A stretch of DNA of 64,000 nucleotides from positions 2,942,001-3,006,000 of the forward strand of contig WARS01000031.1 of assembly GCA_008933995.1 (NCBI GenBank). Direction: 5' to 3'. Source of the DNA: Datnioides undecimradiatus (taxonomy: Eukaryota; Chordata; Actinopteri; Lobotiformes; Datnioididae). Below the pieces are notes generated by a model. It was given only the letters and a program-made list of their open reading frames with translations. It did not search any database and had not been told where the DNA came from. The position numbers and the translations under genes are program-made. Below are positions 61,401 to 64,000 of the stretch, one piece after another (position 1 is the first letter of the stretch; each line of letters starts with the position of its first letter).

Positions 61401-62211
61401 CCTGGCTTGCCGTGGTATCAGTGCTAACTTGCTGTGAATCAACACACACACATTAGCTAGAATACACTCGTCTGTGTACAGAAATGTGGGGTTTTTTTCT
61501 TTTTTAAATGGTGGGTTTATCCTCCTGCTACAGCATTCACTGGGATTTGACAGGCCTGACCTCTGAGTGAGATGCCTCTAATTAATCCAAATCTGCCCCA
61601 AACTCTCCCACTTTCTCTCCAAGTATGACGTCATGACGCGCAGCCTCAGTGCTGAAGGCAGCAAGTTGAAACAATGTACATGGCACTTGAAAAAAGTAAA
61701 TATACATTATAATCAGTTATTTAATAACTATTTTGACACAAACATACACATCGTCAAGTCACCAAATTGTAACTGAGTGCCAGTCATATTTTGAACTATT
61801 ATTATTTGCTGTTTGCACTGAAATTACTATAAAGTTCAATAATAATTTAATATAAGGATTAAAGGGTTGACTTTCCTGCAGTCTTTGTTCACTGTTATGA
61901 TTCGCTATATTGTTTTCCTGGCAGTTCTAATCTTGACCGGAGGACATGTTCTTTGTAAATTGATTTTCATTGGATTACCAGCTCGTACCATGCAGCTCAC
62001 CATTTTCCAGCCGCTATAAGCAAAAGAAATAAGACAGCACGCACGTAAAATGCTACCCTTTGTCACAAGATATAAACCTCCCCGTGACCCCCCAGACAAT
62101 GTTAAAGGTTAATGAGCTCGTGTTTTCTTAATTACCTCCTGTCTGTGAATCCCTGGCGCTCTGCAGCTCGATCAAAGTTTCATCCTTCGCCTTTCCAGTT
62201 ATTCGTCTCAT
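39662..62211 (-). CDS. ano5: ano5 (anoctamin-5, TMEM16E), complete, 21 coding exons
   Basis: ANO5 is a TMEM16-family ten-helix membrane protein of muscle and bone intracellular membranes, linked to phospholipid scrambling and membrane repair. Human mutations cause limb-girdle and Miyoshi-type muscular dystrophy and gnathodiaphyseal dysplasia. The 21 exons listed separately join in consistent phases to 2,769 bases, 922 codons plus TAG; human ANO5 has 913. Order of landmarks: [18 protein letters not shown] (about 74-91), the dimerisation region with [22 protein letters not shown]1 near [20 protein letters not shown] (about 296), and [20 protein letters not shown]. Later come [20 protein letters not shown] and the calcium-site helix [11 protein letters not shown] with Glu709 and Asp713. 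The tail begins [20 protein letters not shown]. Identity with ANO5 rather than ANO6 or ANO3 rests on close motif agreement throughout and on the slc17a6/gas2 neighbours. Teleosts may carry ano5a and ano5b; not resolved here. Confidence 0.95.
39993..40098 (-). CDS. ano5: ano5 coding exon 20
   Basis: Encodes [20 protein letters not shown] and [25 protein letters not shown]...MQFWH.LAAKM is shared across anoctamins. Acceptor TTGCAG|, donor GAG|GTACGA. Confidence 0.96.
40408..40595 (-). CDS. ano5: ano5 coding exon 19
   Basis: Encodes [40 protein letters not shown] and [20 protein letters not shown] with TC, including a loop with potential N-glycosylation sites (NNS, NIS, NST). Acceptor TTGCAG|, donor CAG|GTATGT. 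Confidence 0.95.
40763..40968 (-). CDS. ano5: ano5 coding exon 18 (calcium-site helix)
   Basis: Encodes [40 protein letters not shown] and [20 protein letters not shown], then AILSVVTN. Glu709 and Asp713 in LEIRVDAW occupy the paired acidic calcium positions known from TMEM16A. Acceptor TTTCAG|, donor AAT|GTGAGT. Confidence 0.97.
41167..41297 (-). CDS. ano5: ano5 coding exon 17
   Basis: Encodes [40 protein letters not shown] and LEM. Acceptor TGATAG|, donor G|GTGAGA. Confidence 0.94.
42082..42179 (-). CDS. ano5: ano5 coding exon 16
   Basis: Encodes [20 protein letters not shown] and [12 protein letters not shown]. Glu614 in CLIEL is an acidic residue near the calcium site of anoctamins. Acceptor TCCTAG|, donor ACC|GTGAGT. 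Confidence 0.95.
42784..42962 (-). CDS. ano5: ano5 coding exon 15
   Basis: Encodes [40 protein letters not shown] and [32 protein letters not shown] is an anoctamin signature. Acceptor CTGCAG|, donor GAG|GTGAGT. Confidence 0.97.
43110..43335 (-). CDS. ano5: ano5 coding exon 14
   Basis: Encodes [20 protein letters not shown], then [20 protein letters not shown] and [20 protein letters not shown] with WITDM, covering TM3-TM5. Acceptor CCCCAG|, donor G|GTAACA. Confidence 0.95.
43336..43501 (-). repeat. Short ano5 intron dominated by a CA/TG microsatellite
   Basis: The 166-base intron between exons 13 and 14 contains a 52-base CA run (43361-43412), a second CA run at 43469-43486 and CA units at 43349-43358. 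In the transcript this is a TG repeat ending about 14 bases before the acceptor TTCTTCTCCCCAG. Confidence 0.95.
43502..43576 (-). CDS. ano5: ano5 coding exon 13
   Basis: Encodes [20 protein letters not shown] followed by TVIFW, 25 residues in phase 0, leading into TM3. Acceptor TTCCAG|, donor TGG|GTAACT. Confidence 0.95.
43697..43848 (-). CDS. ano5: ano5 coding exon 12
   Basis: Encodes [40 protein letters not shown] and [10 protein letters not shown], covering TM2 and the conserved cytosolic loop. Acceptor TTGCAG|, donor CAG|GTGCTT (weak). Confidence 0.96.
44288..44348 (-). CDS. ano5: ano5 coding exon 11
   Basis: Encodes [20 protein letters not shown], the end of the loop and start of TM2. 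Acceptor TTCCAG|, donor G|GTAAGT. Confidence 0.96.
44571..44676 (-). CDS. ano5: ano5 coding exon 10
   Basis: Encodes [20 protein letters not shown] and [15 protein letters not shown], the cysteine-rich first luminal loop (ICDP.IGG..MCPLCD). Acceptor CTATAG|, donor TGG|GTAAGA. Confidence 0.96.
45283..45417 (-). CDS. ano5: ano5 coding exon 9 (TM1)
   Basis: Encodes [20 protein letters not shown] and [20 protein letters not shown] with DNIS, the first membrane helix and start of the first luminal loop. Acceptor CTGCAG|, donor AAG|GTTAGT. Confidence 0.97.
45543..45658 (-). CDS. ano5: ano5 coding exon 8
   Basis: Encodes [20 protein letters not shown] and [18 protein letters not shown]. Acceptor TTTCAG|, donor CAG|GTAAAC. 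NERY/SERY...WARF..FYKEQPL.LI is the ANO5 pattern just before TM1. Confidence 0.95.
45992..46111 (-). CDS. ano5: ano5 coding exon 7
   Basis: Encodes [20 protein letters not shown] and [20 protein letters not shown], 40 residues in phase 0. Acceptor TGTTAG|, donor GAT|GTGAGA. Confidence 0.95.
46234..46568. mobile_element. hAT-like non-autonomous element in ano5 intron 6
   Basis: The left end CAGGGGTGCCCAAC is the classic hAT/Charlie terminus and the right end GAACCCTG is its imperfect inverted partner. Eight bases on each side, CTGCAGAA (46226-46233) and CTGTAGAG (46569-46576), match at six of eight positions, as expected for an aged hAT target-site duplication. No transposase is present in the 335 bases. 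An internal hairpin sits at 46309-46341. Confidence 0.7.
46309..46341. repeat. Hairpin (inverted repeat) inside the hAT-like element
   Basis: CTTGGGATCTTTGT pairs with ACAAAAGATCCCAAG around a 4-base spacer, with one extra A. The stem is about 14 base pairs. Confidence 0.9.
46732..47016 (-). CDS. ano5: ano5 coding exon 6
   Basis: Encodes 95 residues of the cytosolic dimerisation domain: [38 protein letters not shown], then [16 protein letters not shown] and [11 protein letters not shown]. Acceptor AATCAG|, donor ATT|GTGAGT, both phase 0. Confidence 0.96.
47247..47315 (-). CDS. ano5: ano5 coding exon 5
   Basis: Encodes [20 protein letters not shown] with DKS, in phase 0 on both sides. Acceptor CCACAG|, donor TCA|GTAAGA. 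Confidence 0.94.
47678..47931. mobile_element. MITE-like element bounded by TTAA, in ano5 intron 4
   Basis: The 254-base segment begins TTAAAGGTGCAGCGTGTGGG and ends with the near inverse ACGCACTGCTCCTTTAA. Flanking TTAA at both ends suggests a piggyBac-type target, though a related hAT-like family is also possible. The terminal AAAGGTGCAG.GTGT is common in teleost genomes. It contains no coding frame. Confidence 0.65.
48560..49140 (+). repeat. Degraded retroelement-tail-like repeat in ano5 intron 4
   Basis: T/C-rich plus-strand sequence with phrases such as TCCTGCCTTGGTTTTGACCC, an 18-T tract near 49,027-49,044 and GAGCTCTGCCTCAGTGAG. It resembles the 3' portion of a widespread fish retroelement or repeat. 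Edges and family are uncertain. Long frames on both strands here are judged chance products of biased composition. Confidence 0.4.
49733..49840 (-). CDS. ano5: ano5 coding exon 4
   Basis: Encodes [20 protein letters not shown] followed by [16 protein letters not shown]. The [16 protein letters not shown] block is a hallmark of anoctamins and closest to ANO5. Acceptor CCTCAG|, donor CAG|GTACGT. Confidence 0.95.
49841..51684 (-). other. ano5 intron 3
   Basis: About 1.8 kb of non-coding DNA. A repeat fragment with CAATTAGCTTAGCACAAAGA lies near 51,385-51,525 and is related to the one in slc17a6 intron 10. No other feature is recognised. Confidence 0.6.
51385..51525. repeat. Fish interspersed repeat fragment in ano5 intron 3
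   Basis: Contains ATGAAGCTACAACCAGCAAC and TTAGCTTAGCACAAAGACTG, a motif set common in teleost short interspersed elements and shared with 26,010-26,135. The edges are approximate. Confidence 0.5.
51685..51746 (-). CDS. ano5: ano5 coding exon 3 (small, tentative)
   Basis: A 62-base exon encoding [20 protein letters not shown] between a good pyrimidine-rich acceptor (TTTTGCAG|) and donor GAA|GTAAGT. It joins exon 4 in phase 0. The region is poorly conserved in the family, so the call rests on splice signals. Confidence 0.6.
51747..56117 (-). other. ano5 intron 2
   Basis: About 4.4 kb without recognisable coding sequence. An interspersed-repeat piece with a short ATTCAAAG tandem lies at 55,473-55,575. 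I see no other confident feature. Confidence 0.55.
55473..55575. repeat. Fish interspersed repeat with ATTCAAAG tandem
   Basis: Three to four units of (A)GATTCAAA are followed by sequence like TTGTCTTGTGCACAGTAAAC and CCAATGAATTTTTGCCTCTG. This arrangement is typical of a common teleost repeat (family: TTTATTGTCATGTGCACAG...CAATGAAATTC). The boundaries are uncertain. Confidence 0.5.
56118..56162 (-). CDS. ano5: ano5 coding exon 2 (small, tentative)
   Basis: A 45-base exon encoding [14 protein letters not shown] between acceptor TTAAAG| and donor CAG|GTACGG. Both edges are in phase 1, matching exons 1 and 3. The peptide is not clearly alignable to mammals, so support comes from splice sites and phase. 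Confidence 0.5.
56163..62135 (-). other. ano5 intron 1
   Basis: About 6 kb non-coding. It has a 16-T run at 56607-56622, a 20-A run at about 57,471-57,491, a CTCF-like CAGTAGGTGGCGCTAA at 57394-57409 and a perfect CRE palindrome TGACGTCA at 61626-61633. No further coding exon is recognised. Confidence 0.55.
62136..62211 (-). CDS. ano5: ano5 coding exon 1 (start)
   Basis: Encodes [20 protein letters not shown] then DSQTG, with an in-frame TGA seven codons upstream of the ATG (62232-62230) and donor GAG|GTAATT in phase 1. DETLIEL resembles the DPDLLEVL start of mammalian ANO5. Its phase fits exon 2. It lies in a CpG-richer block suitable for a promoter. Confidence 0.72.
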
Positions 62212-64000
62212 AGCGGCAGGCGGTGTTATTCAGAGAGCTTCACCTTCTCAGTACGAAGTGGTGTGAAGGCGGTGAGGATGCCGCAGTGATCCAGTCCCGT
62301 CGATGGAGACTCCACCATACAGGTATCGGCTGATCGCACACTAAAATCAACGGGTCCGACTCTGATCGTTGGACTGTAAATTGATCATATTTACAGTGAG
62401 ACAGTGAGACCGACCCTCGCTGAAACTGTACACTGCCGGGATCCCTCACGCTACCCGAGGAGACCAGGCTCACATAAAGGGGAGTGGCAAGGTTTTTTTG
62501 TTTTTTCTTTTACGTCGGCAAAATGTTTTAATGATACGTCTGCATGTACACACTCACACAAACAGAGAGAGAAAGAGAAAGAGAGAGAGAGATGGAAAGA
62601 AGGGGAGGTTTAATTATTCATATTGTTTGGTAAAATAAAAGTGTGTGAGTGTTGGGCCAGTTGTGTAAATAGCCACAGGACACACTCAGAGTGCAGAGGA
62701 GCAGGTAACTTGTAGGAAAACACACAGTATAACACAATGCGGACATCTTGTGGACAGTTTAAATGTTGCACATACGTACCAGGTCATATGTTCTTTTTAA
62801 AATATTGTATAGCCCACTGTACTGATCATTTTAATGTTGTGATGTGTTGTTTACTGGTTTCCACAAGCCACGCTTTGTAAGCAAGATGTAACTAATGGCA
62901 TGGTTAAGAAATTATATTAAGACATTTTTTAGTTTAGACAATATTTGAGAAATCTCTCTGGCTCCTGTTTATCCTTCTCTGTCTGAACTCTTTACTTCAG
63001 TCTTTATTATCCTGCATGGGAAGATTTCTTTGCATACTGCAACAAAGGCATTCAGAAAATCTGATTTCATCAAGTGGTTTTGTTGTGCATGCATTAGTAT
63101 ACATGCTCTACTGAATCCTTAGCTTATGGAAGAGTTGCAAGGCATCACAGACCCATTTGTTAACTATTTACTACCGAGCTCATGGATTATTGACAAGAAA
63201 AAAACTAAAGCCTGTTTTACATGTACAAGTTTCAATTTGTTGTATCTATTGTATGTCCATTACACTACACCCAAACACTTCAGATTATATTTAGCTTACA
63301 ACATCCCAGAAGATCCTTTTAAAAATCGCCATTATCATCATCAGCATAATCTCTCTCAGAACAGCTCTGGGATTGCACCAAGCAGCTCAACAACTCACAA
63401 ACCACACTGTACCAATTACCAGAGGTTAATGGGGTGGCTGACCTTTCAGGTTTGAAATGCCACTCTCAGCAGATTAAACAAATACCAACAATGGCCTTAA
63501 TTGGCACACACTGCCTTAAACTAAAATCGCAGCTGCTGTTTTCAGCTGATATTGAAGCTCTCTTTATGACTTAATGGAGCCCCTGGTCATGAATCCCAGA
63601 ATCCCTGAATAATAAGACAGTAGTGAGGGCTATTATTAAAAAAAGTGAAATCACTCCCATTACATTAGCCTAGCTGTCAGGAGTGAAAGATGTACTTACA
63701 TCCCTTAAGTAAATGTATTAGAAAAGCAGTGTAAAAATATAACATCACAGGTAAAAGACCCCAATACAAATGGCTGACTTGTATTATGAGCAAAATGTTT
63801 TAAAAGTAAAATTACTAATTAAAAAGCCATCACAAGATAAGTTAAGTGGCAGCCTGTAAGCAGCTTCCTGGTGTAGTTGGTCTGGGTGGAGTTTATTTTA
63901 GAAAAATAAATGTGAGAGGTGGTGAGTTGATTCTTTAGATAGGAGAGATGGGATAGCAAAAATCTGTGACATCAATTTCTATTAATTTTTGGACTTTGGT
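62212..64000 (-). promoter_or_regulatory. ano5 5' flank: candidate promoter near 62,212-62,480, then non-coding DNA
   Basis: The first roughly 270 bases upstream of the ano5 ATG are richer in CpG than the flanks, fitting a 5' UTR/promoter. A GA-rich tract lies at 62,563-62,592. Beyond it to the window edge the sequence is AT-rich with no recognisable gene; a plus-strand 109-codon frame at 63,126-63,455 has no family features. Confidence 0.4.

Noticed and set aside
63126-63455. 109-codon plus-strand frame near the right edge
   Set aside because: No motif, AT-rich composition and no exon-like boundaries.

Overview
The window is vertebrate nuclear DNA, almost certainly from a ray-finned fish and probably a percomorph. 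It has intron-split genes with GT-AG splice sites, long AT-leaning intergenic stretches, many (CA)n/(GT)n microsatellites, and degraded fish-type repeats (an L2/Maui-like LINE remnant, hAT-like and MITE-like elements). All three recognised genes lie on the minus strand, so they are read right to left. The fish placement and the choice between teleost a/b paralogues are inference; the gene identities rest on protein similarity.

Left end (about 1-6,960): the 5' part of a gas2 gene. Three coding exons encode the start of the actin-binding calponin-homology (CH) domain; the rest, including the GAR domain, lies beyond base 1. A CpG-richer block at about 6,331-6,960 with a strong minus-strand splice donor may be its promoter and non-coding first exon.

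6,961-23,880: about 17 kb without a recognisable gene. It holds microsatellites, an L2-like LINE remnant (18,780-19,455), a 41-bp exact duplicated segment carrying an octamer (Oct) motif, and probably the 3' UTR of the next gene.

23,881-36,020: a complete slc17a6 gene (vesicular glutamate transporter 2, VGLUT2). Twelve coding exons join in frame to 581 codons plus stop. Residues known to matter for transport are present. The 5' region carries an RE1/NRSE-like site, the binding site of the neuronal repressor REST.

36,020-39,661: intergenic, with the probable 3' UTR of the third gene.

39,662-62,211: a complete ano5 (anoctamin-5/TMEM16E) gene. Twenty-one coding exons join in frame to 922 codons plus stop. 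The first three are short, divergent and far apart. Its introns hold a hAT-like element with a hairpin, a TTAA-bounded MITE, a retroelement tail and a 165-bp intron largely made of CA repeat. 62,212-64,000 is upstream sequence.

The order gas2 - slc17a6 - ano5, all in one orientation, matches the mammalian block ANO5-SLC17A6-FANCF-GAS2, except that no intact fancf is seen. The genes do not form a pathway; they are neighbours by ancestry. No new biological system was found; the most interesting signals are regulatory and splicing-related.
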